Assembly (NCBI RefSeq): GCF_041200025.1
Contig: NZ_CP165628.1
Span: forward strand, 744,001-808,000
Source of the DNA: Rouxiella sp. WC2420
GTDB taxonomy: Bacteria > Pseudomonadota > Gammaproteobacteria > Enterobacterales > Enterobacteriaceae
Reading direction: 5' to 3'
Length of the DNA stretch: 64,000 bases
A model generated the notes under the pieces. That model saw only the letters and a program-made list of their open reading frames with translations. It searched no databases and was not told the origin of the DNA. The translations under genes and the position numbers were made by a program. How positions within the stretch are numbered: position 1 is the first letter of the stretch; each line of letters starts with the position of its first letter. Shown piece after piece: positions 1 to 8,268 of this stretch.

Positions 1-334
1 AATCGAGCCAATAGGGACGTGGATCGAAATAGATCCATAAGTGATCCCAGTGTTCACTCGTTTCTGCACGTCCGTAGTAGTGGGCTACATCAGGTGGGAA
101 AAGGAATAGGTCGTTTATACGGCTGGTGATATAACGATTGCCTGCTTTGATCCTTCCTTCTCCCCTTAGCGTCAAATGCAGGATATAACCTTTCATTCCT
201 CCAGGGCGATTAATATAAAAATCGAGCTGGCTGGCTCGCGAAATAGGGGTATAACCGGCAACCAGATAGGCATTGAAAGTAAAGCTTTTCATTAGAGGTG
301 AATAGCTCACCATATCCTGCGGGTTTAATTCCAT
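1..334 (-). CDS. AraC-family transcriptional regulator, partial (N-terminal part)
   Basis: Reading leftward from an ATG at 334, about 111 codons are open to the window edge; the C-terminal helix-turn-helix half lies outside. The visible part is the cupin/jelly-roll sugar-binding arm of an AraC-type activator. It carries the family run FNAYLVAGYTPI, then LDFYINRPGGMKGYILHLT and LFPPDVAHYYGR, closely resembling the arabinose regulator AraC. It lies 39 bases downstream of the GH42 galactosidase gene on the same strand, so it is probably the last gene of that operon and its regulator. The ligand is more likely a galactoside than arabinose, judging by the neighbours (inference). Family confidence is high; the effector is unknown. 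Confidence 0.85.
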   Translation of the reverse strand, partial: MELNPQDMVSYSPLMKSFTFNAYLVAGYTPISRASQLDFYINRPGGMKGYILHLTLRGEGRIKAGNRYITSRINDLFLFPPDVAHYYGRAETSEHWDHLWIYFDPRPYWLD

Positions 335-373
335 TGTGTCCTGCTCGGTTGCCGGTAAGAGAATTATTGAGTA

Positions 374-2395
374 CTAAATATCTGACAGGAAAATACGTAA
401 TCCCCAAGGTTCAATTTGCTGATAGTTGGCGGCATTCGCTATATGGTCACCTATTAGGCAAACTGCATTCTCGGGCGTCTGGATCTGCTGCGCATCTTCA
501 GAATAGTTAAAATAGAATGTCAGGGTTTGACCATCCTTGGCTACGGCCTTTTTAACAATGATTGGAAAACTGTGAGCCGAGTGGCAAGATGATAGCGTGG
601 TCTGTTTGCCAAAGCGCATTATCAGCTGTGAAATCACGGTTTTACTGCTCAGGCAGCCTATATAGATTGCTGAACCTTTTCCGTATCGTGATTCCGTTAT
701 TGCGGCATATTTCCCCCAATTAGGATGCTGATAGGTTGCAAGTACCTTTACTTGATCAGAATCATTGGCGGTTAATAGTTCCATCCATAATTCAGCCCGT
801 TCTTCAGCATCTATCTCAAAATCGGCTGCACAGCTTTTAAAACCTACATTCTGAGGTAGAACAAATTGGCTGTAGCTCACTCGGCAACTTTCATTCAGTA
901 TACCGGGCTGTTTTACTGTTCTGACTTTAACATTCTGATCGCTGAAACCACTTTTGAAACCGATAAGCACATTGCCGCCAGATTCCACATAATGATTAAT
1001 ACGTGTTAAAAGTGCATCATCGGCGGCGTAAAGGGCAGGAATGACAATTACCCGATAACGTGAACAGGCTGAATCGACATCATTGATGATATCTACCGAG
1101 ATATTGCTGTCATAAAGCGCATCGTAAAATCGGCGAAATACATCGTTGTAAACGTTAGTTTGTGCATCACCGGGCTTGAACCAGTTCACGGCATCCATCG
1201 CTTGATTGCTAACCAGAATGGCCACGTCGTTATTCATTTTCATGCCATCAAAATGGTCGGCTAATCTGGCGAGGTCTGCCCCAATGGTTTTGGCTTCAAG
1301 ATATGTAGGATTGGGTGCGAAGTCGTGGCTGAGTAATCCTTTCCAATAGGTTTCAAAAGAATTGTGGATTGAGTGCCAGTGCCAGTATGAAACCATTTTC
1401 GCGCCTGAAGCAATATGACTAAAGGCTTGCAGGCGAAGCTGGCCAGGGAAGGGAGTCCATTGGGCAAATCCCTGAGCCTCGGTTTCAAGTACTAAATATC
1501 CGGCTCCCTTTTTTAATGCTCGGGCGATATCGCCACCAAATGAAATCTCACGCCCAGTAAGCTGCTCCTGTGAAGGGTGATATATATCTACCCCGGCAAT
1601 CGTTAATGATTTGGCTGCCTCAAAATGATCGACGCGAGGCTGAACGCCGTAAGAAAAACCGCGCCATTCAAAATCGAAATTGTGGGTAATAAACTGTTCA
1701 GGGCGAGAATATTCTCTAACGATCTGACTCTGCCATGCCAGATACTCGGTAACGGTTTTACGCTGAAAGGCTGAAAACGCACAGCCAAGGCTAGCATTGA
1801 TCGTTGATTCTACAGGAGGAAAATCCTCCCAGTTATCTATACGATTACTCCAGTAATCAAGCCCGAAGTCTTTATTCAGCTGGTTCAAATCGGGATAACG
1901 CTGCCGCAGATTGGCGATAAATTTTTGCTGCATTACCGGACCGACATTATCGTAATGCTTGGTTTCATTATCTAGCTGATAGCCGACAATTGCTGGGTGA
2001 GAATGAACATGTTTCAGCAGTACGCGGATGATATTTTCCGCATAGCGAAGAAATACCGGACTGACGATATCCATGATTTGTCGACGGCCATATTTTTCCT
2101 GGCCTTTAAGCGTGGTGACCATCACTTCTGGGTGTTTACGGGCCAGCCATGAAGGAATGGCATAGGTTGGCGTGCCGATGATGACAGCAATACCAGCCTC
2201 ATGCATGGCATTAAGTACCCGATCAATATGATAAAAACAGTATTCCCCTTCCTGCGGTTCCAAGGTGCTCCAGGTTGATTCCGCAATACGCACGATGTTA
2301 ATGCCAGCTTCTTTCATCATGCTAATATCTGCTGCCAGCCTGTCCTCTGGCATATATTCGTCATAATAAGCAACACCATAGTAAATCTTCGACAT
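374..2395 (-). CDS. GH42 beta-galactosidase
   Basis: 673-residue cytoplasmic glycoside hydrolase of family 42, which cleaves terminal beta-galactosyl residues by a retaining mechanism. There is no signal peptide. The N-terminal TIM barrel starts with YYGVAYYDEY and contains the acid/base motif GYQLDNET (Asn143-Glu144). The nucleophile is expected in LVLETEAQG near 301-309 (Glu304 is the best candidate). A trimerisation domain with a glutamine-amidotransferase-like fold follows from about 385, then a small beta domain; total length is normal for the family. It lies 14 bases downstream of the LacY-type symporter gene and before the AraC regulator, so uptake, hydrolysis and control are encoded together. 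It is unrelated in sequence to the GH2 LacZ at 49.0 kb. Short plant galacto-oligosaccharides are a likely substrate (inference). Confidence 0.93.
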   Translation of the reverse strand: MSKIYYGVAYYDEYMPEDRLAADISMMKEAGINIVRIAESTWSTLEPQEGEYCFYHIDRVLNAMHEAGIAVIIGTPTYAIPSWLARKHPEVMVTTLKGQEKYGRRQIMDIVSPVFLRYAENIIRVLLKHVHSHPAIVGYQLDNETKHYDNVGPVMQQKFIANLRQRYPDLNQLNKDFGLDYWSNRIDNWEDFPPVESTINASLGCAFSAFQRKTVTEYLAWQSQIVREYSRPEQFITHNFDFEWRGFSYGVQPRVDHFEAAKSLTIAGVDIYHPSQEQLTGREISFGGDIARALKKGAGYLVLETEAQGFAQWTPFPGQLRLQAFSHIASGAKMVSYWHWHSIHNSFETYWKGLLSHDFAPNPTYLEAKTIGADLARLADHFDGMKMNNDVAILVSNQAMDAVNWFKPGDAQTNVYNDVFRRFYDALYDSNISVDIINDVDSACSRYRVIVIPALYAADDALLTRINHYVESGGNVLIGFKSGFSDQNVKVRTVKQPGILNESCRVSYSQFVLPQNVGFKSCAADFEIDAEERAELWMELLTANDSDQVKVLATYQHPNWGKYAAITESRYGKGSAIYIGCLSSKTVISQLIMRFGKQTTLSSCHSAHSFPIIVKKAVAKDGQTLTFYFNYSEDAQQIQTPENAVCLIGDHIANAANYQQIEPWGLRIFLSDI

Positions 2396-2409
2396 ACTGC
2401 CTCCTGATA

Positions 2410-3642
2410 TTATTCAGTGATTGTCTTTTGATGAATGAAAACGCGTGTTTTATCCAGAGTAAAATAGGAAATTAGTGTGAATGAGAATGCAATGAATCCA
2501 AGCACTAGATAGCTGTCGGCAAAACCAAAGTTTTTATACATATGACCAATGGCGCTGGACAGAAATATTTCGCTAAATCGTTTCGAAAATTGAAAGCCAA
2601 TTAAATACACTGTTGCTGATAACCAGGGATTAAAGTTTTTGGAAATATATTTTAATCCGGCAACCAGAAATACAGAGCTTTCAAAACCATGCAGCATTTT
2701 AACCGCGCTGATAGAGACAGGTCCGACTGCGTAAGCAGAGCCAATGATTCGTAAACTCATAATCAAGCCACAATAAATAAGCGCATTTTTAGGGCCGATT
2801 TTGTTTACGAACCACGGCGAGAAGAACATGACGATGGCGTCGAGGAATATTTGCGCCGTATACAGATAACCGAATACTTCCGCGCCACGGGCCTTAGTTG
2901 AAAAAAAGTGGCTATAGTAAATAGCGAATTGCTGGTCGTAGGTCTCATAGACGGCTCCAACGCCAATCATGTAGAGTGCGAAGAACCAGAATTTTCGCAT
3001 TTTCAGTAAATTACGGACGTCGCGTAAAGTAACCGGAGCCCGTTTGGTGCCTTGCGCGGCATCTGCAATTGAAATCTTTGGGTTGGTCTTCCAGACAATA
3101 AACAGTAATACTACACCTGCCAGGCTTGCCATCCAGAAAATGTAATTCTGATCGATGCCGTAGAGTATTCCAGCCAGAAATGTGGCGATCGCAGCGCCAA
3201 TACCGCCAAACATTCGAGCTTTACCAAACTCAAAACCGCTCATGCGGCTGACTTTATCAATGTAAGCTTCGCACACACCACAGCCTGCACCAAAGGCAAA
3301 GCCAATATATACCCCACCGGCAAATGCACCGAGAATAACGTTATATTTTAGCAGCGGTGCAAAGATCCAGATCCAGTAAGGTGCAAAAAGTGTGACTATT
3401 ATTGCTAGCATCCACATTAGATTTTTTCTGAATATCAACTTGTCGGCGATAAAACCAAAAATAGGCTGCACGCAGACAGAAACAATAGCAGTAAAAGAAT
3501 AAACTAACCCTACATCAGCATAATCTATGCCAATAGTATCCGTTAGCCATAATGACAAATAGGGATAACAACTTCCCCAGCCAATAAAGAAGAATAAAAA
3601 GAACAGGCAACACATGAAATAATTATTATTAAGTTTTGGCAC
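2410..3642 (-). CDS. LacY/RafB-type oligosaccharide:H+ symporter (divergent)
   Basis: 410-residue inner-membrane transporter of the oligosaccharide:H+ symporter branch of the major facilitator superfamily, with about 12 hydrophobic segments. It aligns along its length with the LacY at 52.2-53.5 kb. Conserved equivalents of LacY residues are Glu126 (Glu125), Arg144 (Arg143), Arg302 (Arg298), His322 (His318) and Glu325 (Glu321). The residue matching LacY Glu269 is Ile265 (GYLYTAQI versus GYITTLGE), so sugar recognition or coupling should differ from lactose permease. It is first gene of an operon with the GH42 galactosidase (14-base gap) and AraC regulator. An AGAGGTGG ribosome-binding site lies about 10 bases upstream of the ATG. 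The substrate is probably a galactoside other than lactose (inference). Confidence 0.9.
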   Translation of the reverse strand: MPKLNNNYFMCCLFFLFFFIGWGSCYPYLSLWLTDTIGIDYADVGLVYSFTAIVSVCVQPIFGFIADKLIFRKNLMWMLAIIVTLFAPYWIWIFAPLLKYNVILGAFAGGVYIGFAFGAGCGVCEAYIDKVSRMSGFEFGKARMFGGIGAAIATFLAGILYGIDQNYIFWMASLAGVVLLFIVWKTNPKISIADAAQGTKRAPVTLRDVRNLLKMRKFWFFALYMIGVGAVYETYDQQFAIYYSHFFSTKARGAEVFGYLYTAQIFLDAIVMFFSPWFVNKIGPKNALIYCGLIMSLRIIGSAYAVGPVSISAVKMLHGFESSVFLVAGLKYISKNFNPWLSATVYLIGFQFSKRFSEIFLSSAIGHMYKNFGFADSYLVLGFIAFSFTLISYFTLDKTRVFIHQKTITE

Positions 3643-3751
3643 GATCCACCTCTTTTCCCCCGATGGGTTATTGGCTTAATTTAACGCTAATAATCCTGAT
3701 AAAGAGGTAAAGAGACGCTGCTAACATAGAAAAATCTGCTGCGCATGAGAG

Positions 3752-3773
3752 CTTTGTGAGCCATCTCACGCTG
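3752..3773 (-). promoter_or_regulatory. CRP-cAMP site upstream of the symporter-galactosidase operon
   Basis: TGTGAGCCATCTCACG (3755-3770) matches the CRP half-sites TGTGA and TCACA at 9 of 10 positions with the standard 6-base spacer. It is centred about 120 bases upstream of the symporter start codon, a normal place for catabolite activation of a sugar operon. Predicted from sequence only. Confidence 0.6.
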
Positions 3774-3785
3774 GGGAGGCTGCAT

Positions 3786-3814
3786 AAAAAAACGGCCCCC
3801 GTTAAGGTGGCCGT
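3786..3814 (-). terminator. Rho-independent terminator of the dehydrogenase operon
   Basis: Stem ACGGCC/GGCCGT (3792-3797 with 3809-3814), followed on the minus strand by a run of T (A run at 3786-3792). It lies about 90 bases past the cytochrome gene stop. Confidence 0.7.
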
Positions 3815-3906
3815 GAGGTGCTAATTAAACTGGCTAGAAATTCAGCGAACTTTACAAGAGCTATTTTTGAAGTTTATAACCAGTCTCATTCCATCCGCTT
3901 AGGGAC

Positions 3907-5169
3907 TTATTTTTCCAGAGTTTTTCTAACCTTACTGACCTGATCCGCTGTAACTGATGGCGCTTTGTTACTCCAGCCTTGGCGGATAAAGGTAGATAGC
4001 TGCGCGACGTCATCATCTGATAGCCGAGCCGCAAAGCCTGGCATTGCCAACGTTGAAGGTGCCCGCGCGGTAGAAGGTTGCTGAGCCCCGGCCAGAATTG
4101 TGTGGATTAGGCCGGTAGGATCCTGAGCGTTGACGATTGTCGCCTGATCCAGCTGTGGGAACACGCCCGGCGCACCCTTACCGGTGACAAAGTGGCATGC
4201 ACCGCAGTTGTCGAGATACAAACGTTCACCTACGCTAAGATTTTTGGCTGTCGTTAGCTTGGCCTCGGTCGTGCTGGCAGCCTGAACATTGGCTGCTGGA
4301 ACCGGTGGATTACCGCCTAAATACTTCACATAAGCCGCGATAGCTTTGAGGTCTGCATCAGTCATATAACCGGTGCTATTCTCGACAACTGAAGTCATTT
4401 CCCCGCCAACCGCTGCTTTGTCATTGCGGCCTTTACCAAGATAATCAACGATTTCTTGTTCATTCCAGTGAGCAACACCGCGCAAAGAGGGCACTTCCCA
4501 ACCGTTGAGACTGCCGCCTGCCAAGAACTTGGCATCGCTGCTGTCGAGGGCTTTTTCGTTCATTCCCAGCCCGCGCGGCGTGTGGCAGCTGCCGCAGTGA
4601 CCGAGGCCTTCAACCAGATAGGCTCCGCGATTTACTTCTGCAGACGCACCTTCAATCGGCTTGAATGGTTTGTCGGAAGTAAATGCCCAGTTCCAGAAAC
4701 GCATCCCCCAACGTTGGTTGAACGGGAAGCTCAAATCGGTTTTTGAGGGTTCTTCCGCACTCGGTTTCACGCCCTGCATAAAGTAGGTGTAGAGCGCATG
4801 CATATCTTCATCGTTGATTTTGGCATAATCAGGATAAGGCATCGCAGGATAAAGGCGGGTGCCGTCGGGCAATACGCCTTTGCGCACCGCATCGGCGAAC
4901 TGCTGCTCGTTGTAACCTCCGATGCCGTGGTCTTTGTCCGGCGTGATATTGGTCGAATAAATAGTGCCTAAATCTGACTTAATCGCCAGCCCGCCGGAAA
5001 AGGCCGGCTTGCCCGCGACGGTATGGCATGCGCCGCAGTCTCCGAGGCGAGAAATGTATTCACCCTGTTTAATCAACTGAGCGTCGTCGGCCTGCGCATG
5101 TGCCATAAAGCCCGTGCCCATCAACACGACGTTAGCAATAAAAAAGCGTTTTAAATTCATCATGTTCAT
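3907..5169 (-). CDS. Triheme cytochrome c subunit of a membrane FAD dehydrogenase (gluconate 2-dehydrogenase type)
   Basis: 420 residues. An N-terminal signal peptide (hydrophobic to about residue 25, ending AHAQA) sends it to the periplasm. Three CXXCH heme-binding motifs are visible: Cys45-His49 (CGACH), Cys192-His196 (CGSCH) and Cys322-His326 (CGACH), the three-heme layout of the cytochrome subunit of gluconate, sorbitol, 2-ketogluconate and alcohol dehydrogenases. It takes electrons from the flavin subunit and passes them to ubiquinone. It starts 5 bases after the flavoprotein stop, so it is translationally coupled, and is the last gene before a hairpin terminator. The polyol or sugar acid oxidised cannot be read from this subunit. 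Confidence 0.9.
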   Translation of the reverse strand: MNMMNLKRFFIANVVLMGTGFMAHAQADDAQLIKQGEYISRLGDCGACHTVAGKPAFSGGLAIKSDLGTIYSTNITPDKDHGIGGYNEQQFADAVRKGVLPDGTRLYPAMPYPDYAKINDEDMHALYTYFMQGVKPSAEEPSKTDLSFPFNQRWGMRFWNWAFTSDKPFKPIEGASAEVNRGAYLVEGLGHCGSCHTPRGLGMNEKALDSSDAKFLAGGSLNGWEVPSLRGVAHWNEQEIVDYLGKGRNDKAAVGGEMTSVVENSTGYMTDADLKAIAAYVKYLGGNPPVPAANVQAASTTEAKLTTAKNLSVGERLYLDNCGACHFVTGKGAPGVFPQLDQATIVNAQDPTGLIHTILAGAQQPSTARAPSTLAMPGFAARLSDDDVAQLSTFIRQGWSNKAPSVTADQVSKVRKTLEK

Positions 5170-5174
5170 GTCAC

Positions 5175-6944
5175 TTATACCTGTACCAGTGGGCCGGGAT
5201 TTTTCAGATAGTGATCTTTAATTGCCTGTGCGGCCATCAGAGTGATCGCTCCGATAGTGTCGGTTGGGTTGGCCTGGAAGTTTTGCGGGAAAGCATTGCC
5301 GCCCGGCACAAAGACGTTGTGTACGTCCCAACTTTGCAGGTACTTATTCAGCGCCGAGGTTTTTGGGTTATCGCCCATCACCGCACCGCCAACGTTGTGA
5401 GTCGACACGTATTTGGTCAGATCAAAGTGAGCATCCATCGGCAGGAAGCTTTCGCTGTAGCTGTCTGGATTTAACTCTTTGGTGATATTGCCGACGATGC
5501 CTTTCAGGTACTGCTGCAGTTTGAGTTCATTCTGCTTCCAGTCGAAAGTCATACGCAGCAGCGGCATGCCGTATTCATCTTTGTAGTTCGGATCCAGGTC
5601 GAGATAAATATCGCGATAAGACTGGCAGGTAGTGGTGATACTTATCTTCATCGAATGGCCGTACCAATCTTCCATCCCTTCTTTCCAGCCGGTTCCCCAG
5701 CTCGGCGTGCCTTTTGGCAACGCGGTGCTGATAGGTGTGCCGGTAGCCTGGGAACTGTGGATCTTTGCACCGCCGATAAAGCCAAGGCCAGGACCGTCGT
5801 AGTTGCCCGGAGAGATATCGTTGATCATTTGCCCGGTCGCGCCAGCGGTTGCAAACGGATTGAAGTTTTTGTCTTTGAAGAACAGCGTCGAGCCGCCGTT
5901 GCTCAAGAATGCATAGTTGCGACCCACCACGCCTTCCTCGGTGATCGGGTTGTAAGGCTTGCCGATCCCGGACAGCAGCATCAGCCGCACGTTGCAGAAT
6001 TGGAAGCTGCTCAGCACCACAATTTTTGCCGGCTGGAAGCACTCGTTGCCCTGTGCGTCCATATAGATAACGCCTTTGGCCGTCTTTTTATCGTCGTGCA
6101 GCACCACTTTCAGTACGTTGGCGTGAACTTCGTAAGAGAAGTTTTCCATGCGCTTTAGTGCGTCCATCACCGCAGTTTGTGGCGAGGCTTTAGAGTAGTT
6201 CAGGCAAGGATATTTACTGCAATAGCCGCAATAGTTGCAGGGAGCGATCTGGTTGCCGTAAGGATTGGTCCAGGCGCGCGAAACGCAGGCCGACGGATTT
6301 GGAAACGGGTGATAACCCATTTTCTTTGCCACGTCAGCAAACATGCTGCTGTTGAGAGTATCTTCCAGCGCGGGAAGGGGAAACGGTTCAGAACGTGGGC
6401 CTTCAAACGGATCGCCACCTTCCATGATTTTCCCGCGCAGGTTGCCGGTTTTTCCTGACTGCCCGCAGATGTGCTCGAACTTAGTGTAATAAGGCTCGAT
6501 CTCGTCCCAGGTGAACGGGAAGTCCATGATCCGCATGTCTTCCTGCAAGATCCCCGGCTTGTAGGCCTGATCGGCATAAGTTTTGAGTTTCAAATCGGTT
6601 GGTGTGGGGCGGATCAGTACCGCCGTCCAGTGCAGGCCCGATCCACCAACGCCGGTACCTGGTGCAAAAGCGCCCCATTTTCGGGTTGGCAGCGCGGTTT
6701 CGCTCATATTATAGCGAACGGTAACTGCGGCCTCTGCCGGAGTCGCCATCACTTTATTTCTGACCGCGTAAGCGTATTCATCTGCTGGTTTTGGGTAGGC
6801 GAACTCTTCATAGCCGCGATCGCCCCCGCGCTCCAAGGCACGGACTTTCAGTCCTGCCATCGCCAGCTCGATACTCATCAGCGAGCCAGCCCAGCCCAGG
6901 CCGACAACAACGACGTCGACTTCTTCTTTAGTTACTTGTGCCAT
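5175..6944 (-). CDS. FAD-dependent GMC oxidoreductase, large subunit (gluconate 2-dehydrogenase type)
   Basis: 589-residue catalytic subunit that oxidises a sugar or sugar acid in the periplasm. The N-terminal Rossmann motif is VVVVGLGWAG (about 11-20). A cysteine group, APCNYCGYCSKYPC (about 233-247), resembles the Fe-S ligand region described for bacterial FAD-glucose dehydrogenases. The GMC C-terminal part has STHNVGGAVMG (His about 515) and FPQNFQANPTDTIGA. The frame is open further upstream to 7064, but that overlaps the previous gene; AGGA six bases before the ATG at 6944 fixes this start. It has no signal peptide of its own, and the partner small subunit carries a Tat signal, so export as a folded complex is expected (known for this family). 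Gluconate is the commonest substrate; other polyols are possible. Confidence 0.88.
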   Translation of the reverse strand: MAQVTKEEVDVVVVGLGWAGSLMSIELAMAGLKVRALERGGDRGYEEFAYPKPADEYAYAVRNKVMATPAEAAVTVRYNMSETALPTRKWGAFAPGTGVGGSGLHWTAVLIRPTPTDLKLKTYADQAYKPGILQEDMRIMDFPFTWDEIEPYYTKFEHICGQSGKTGNLRGKIMEGGDPFEGPRSEPFPLPALEDTLNSSMFADVAKKMGYHPFPNPSACVSRAWTNPYGNQIAPCNYCGYCSKYPCLNYSKASPQTAVMDALKRMENFSYEVHANVLKVVLHDDKKTAKGVIYMDAQGNECFQPAKIVVLSSFQFCNVRLMLLSGIGKPYNPITEEGVVGRNYAFLSNGGSTLFFKDKNFNPFATAGATGQMINDISPGNYDGPGLGFIGGAKIHSSQATGTPISTALPKGTPSWGTGWKEGMEDWYGHSMKISITTTCQSYRDIYLDLDPNYKDEYGMPLLRMTFDWKQNELKLQQYLKGIVGNITKELNPDSYSESFLPMDAHFDLTKYVSTHNVGGAVMGDNPKTSALNKYLQSWDVHNVFVPGGNAFPQNFQANPTDTIGAITLMAAQAIKDHYLKNPGPLVQV

Positions 6945-6997
6945 CATTAATCCTGTCAAATCATCAAAAACGGAAAGTTGGAATACAGTCAGGTCTG

Positions 6998-7723
6998 TTA
7001 GGCGCGTGCACCAGCCAGACTGACAGGACCCAATGGGTAAGGGATATTGTGCTGCTTGACCCATTCCGTGTAGCTGGCTCGCGCCCCTGGGAATCCGATG
7101 GCTATCCAGGCTTTCATGCCTTTATTACCGCCGTAAATCGGGTCTGCGAGATAGCCATGTTTGGTATCGGAGAGCAATTCGCTGAAGAATTGCGAAGCCA
7201 GCAGAGACTCCTCGCCCATGTCGGCGAATTTAATACCGTTTTTCTGCAACTGAGTCAGGGCGTCGTCTTTATCTTTTTCAGACAATTCGTGGAAGGCTTT
7301 TTGATGATTTTGCTGGCACCAGCTATTGGCGAGTCGGATGCCAATTTTATAGATTTGCTGCGGGCGATAGGGTAATTGGTAGCCCATAGTGGCAGGGGCG
7401 TGGACGTTAAAAGGTCCCTGCATATAGATCTCTTCACCAAATTCGCCGTGCATTTGCTGATCGATAAAAACAGGCACGTTAGTTTCCAGTGCGCCCGGGG
7501 CTTTACCTTTACCGCCAGCCGGGATCAGACGATCGGCAGCGGCCATAATAAATTGCCATTCATCGGCGCTAAAAAATACTGGCTTGTAATCGCTTAATTC
7601 AGGTGCTGCCATTTCTGCTGCTTGTGCAGCAGTGAATCCTTTCATAATGACTGCACTCACAGGCAAAGCCATTACTGACCCTAGTAAGAATTTACGACGA
7701 GTAGTTTTCTTTTGAAGAAGCAT
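6998..7723 (-). CDS. Gluconate 2-dehydrogenase subunit 3 family protein (Tat-signal small subunit)
   Basis: 241-residue small subunit of the three-part membrane dehydrogenase. The N terminus carries a twin-arginine signal (TTRRKFLLGS, Arg9-Arg10), a hydrophobic stretch and a cleavage-like AQAAE near residue 36. In this family the small subunit is needed for folding of the flavoprotein and carries it through the Tat system. The mature part has no cofactor motif that I recognise. It is the first gene of the operon; the flavoprotein starts 53 bases after its stop. The 545-base AT-rich region upstream holds palindromes that could be operators for the LacI-type regulator encoded next door. Confidence 0.9.
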   Translation of the reverse strand: MLLQKKTTRRKFLLGSVMALPVSAVIMKGFTAAQAAEMAAPELSDYKPVFFSADEWQFIMAAADRLIPAGGKGKAPGALETNVPVFIDQQMHGEFGEEIYMQGPFNVHAPATMGYQLPYRPQQIYKIGIRLANSWCQQNHQKAFHELSEKDKDDALTQLQKNGIKFADMGEESLLASQFFSELLSDTKHGYLADPIYGGNKGMKAWIAIGFPGARASYTEWVKQHNIPYPLGPVSLAGARA

Positions 7724-8056
7724 AGCATTACAACTCTCACATGTTTAAATGTTAGAAAGGGGTTAGTTTTTATTGTTGTTTGGGTACAAATTTATAATAT
7801 CACTGCTACATTAAAAATAAATTATTAAATTCCATGCTAATTATGGGTGCTTAAATCTTCCTGCTTTAATTAAAGCTGTTTTTATTTGTATTTTATTGTT
7901 TTATATGGATTTATTTTAATGCCTCTTGTTGGTGAATTTAGTATTAAATAAAGTATTCAGGTATCATGATGTTCCATTTGGTACATATTTTAATTTTGAT
8001 TTATCTTCCTTTAATATAATTTCACAATGAAATTCACTGTTATTAAATGTTGGTTT

Positions 8057-8068
8057 TGTTAGCTAACA
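8057..8068. promoter_or_regulatory. Perfect palindrome, candidate operator
   Basis: TGTTAGCTAACA is a perfect 12-base palindrome in the dehydrogenase promoter region. It resembles the TGTTA/TAACA arms known for operators of GntR-like LacI-family repressors, but lacks the usual central CG. Candidate site for the regulator at 8269-9303. Confidence 0.35.
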
Positions 8069-8132
8069 TTTCTAACAAAATAAACAAATAAGAATGGTTT
8101 TCAATTAAAGGTAAATAACCGAGGGCGTATTC

Positions 8133-8155
8133 TGGTTAATTAATGATATTGACCA
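8133..8155. promoter_or_regulatory. Inverted repeat TGGTTAAT-N7-ATTGACCA, candidate operator
   Basis: Two 8-base arms (8133-8140 and 8148-8155) complementary at 7 of 8 positions around a 7-base centre, between the LacI-type regulator and the dehydrogenase operon. Possible regulator binding site; prediction only. Confidence 0.3.
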
Positions 8156-8226
8156 TTAATAAGGAAGCCTACAGGATGATTTTAAATTCAGGGGAGGAAT
8201 TCTACTAAAGGTGGGGGTAAATACTT

Positions 8227-8252
8227 CGCCTATTCCTGAGTTGGAACAGGCG
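8227..8252 (-). terminator. Hairpin after the LacI-type regulator
   Basis: CGCCTATTCC (8227-8236) pairs with GGAACAGGCG (8243-8252) with one mismatch, 16 bases past the regulator stop. No clear T run follows on the minus strand, so termination strength is uncertain. Confidence 0.4.
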
Positions 8253-8268
8253 GATAAAACTTAACGAC

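Larger units (their letters stand above)
7724..8268. other. AT-rich regulatory intergenic region upstream of the FAD dehydrogenase operon
   Basis: 545 bases without a convincing gene, strongly AT-rich. It must hold the leftward dehydrogenase promoter and the 3' end of the LacI-type regulator transcript. I see one perfect 12-base palindrome, one longer inverted repeat and one possible terminator hairpin, listed separately; no other element is recognised. Confidence 0.6.

Noticed and set aside
6945-7064. Upstream extension of the dehydrogenase flavoprotein frame
   Set aside because: It overlaps the end of the small-subunit gene and has no leader character; the ribosome-binding site supports the start at 6944.
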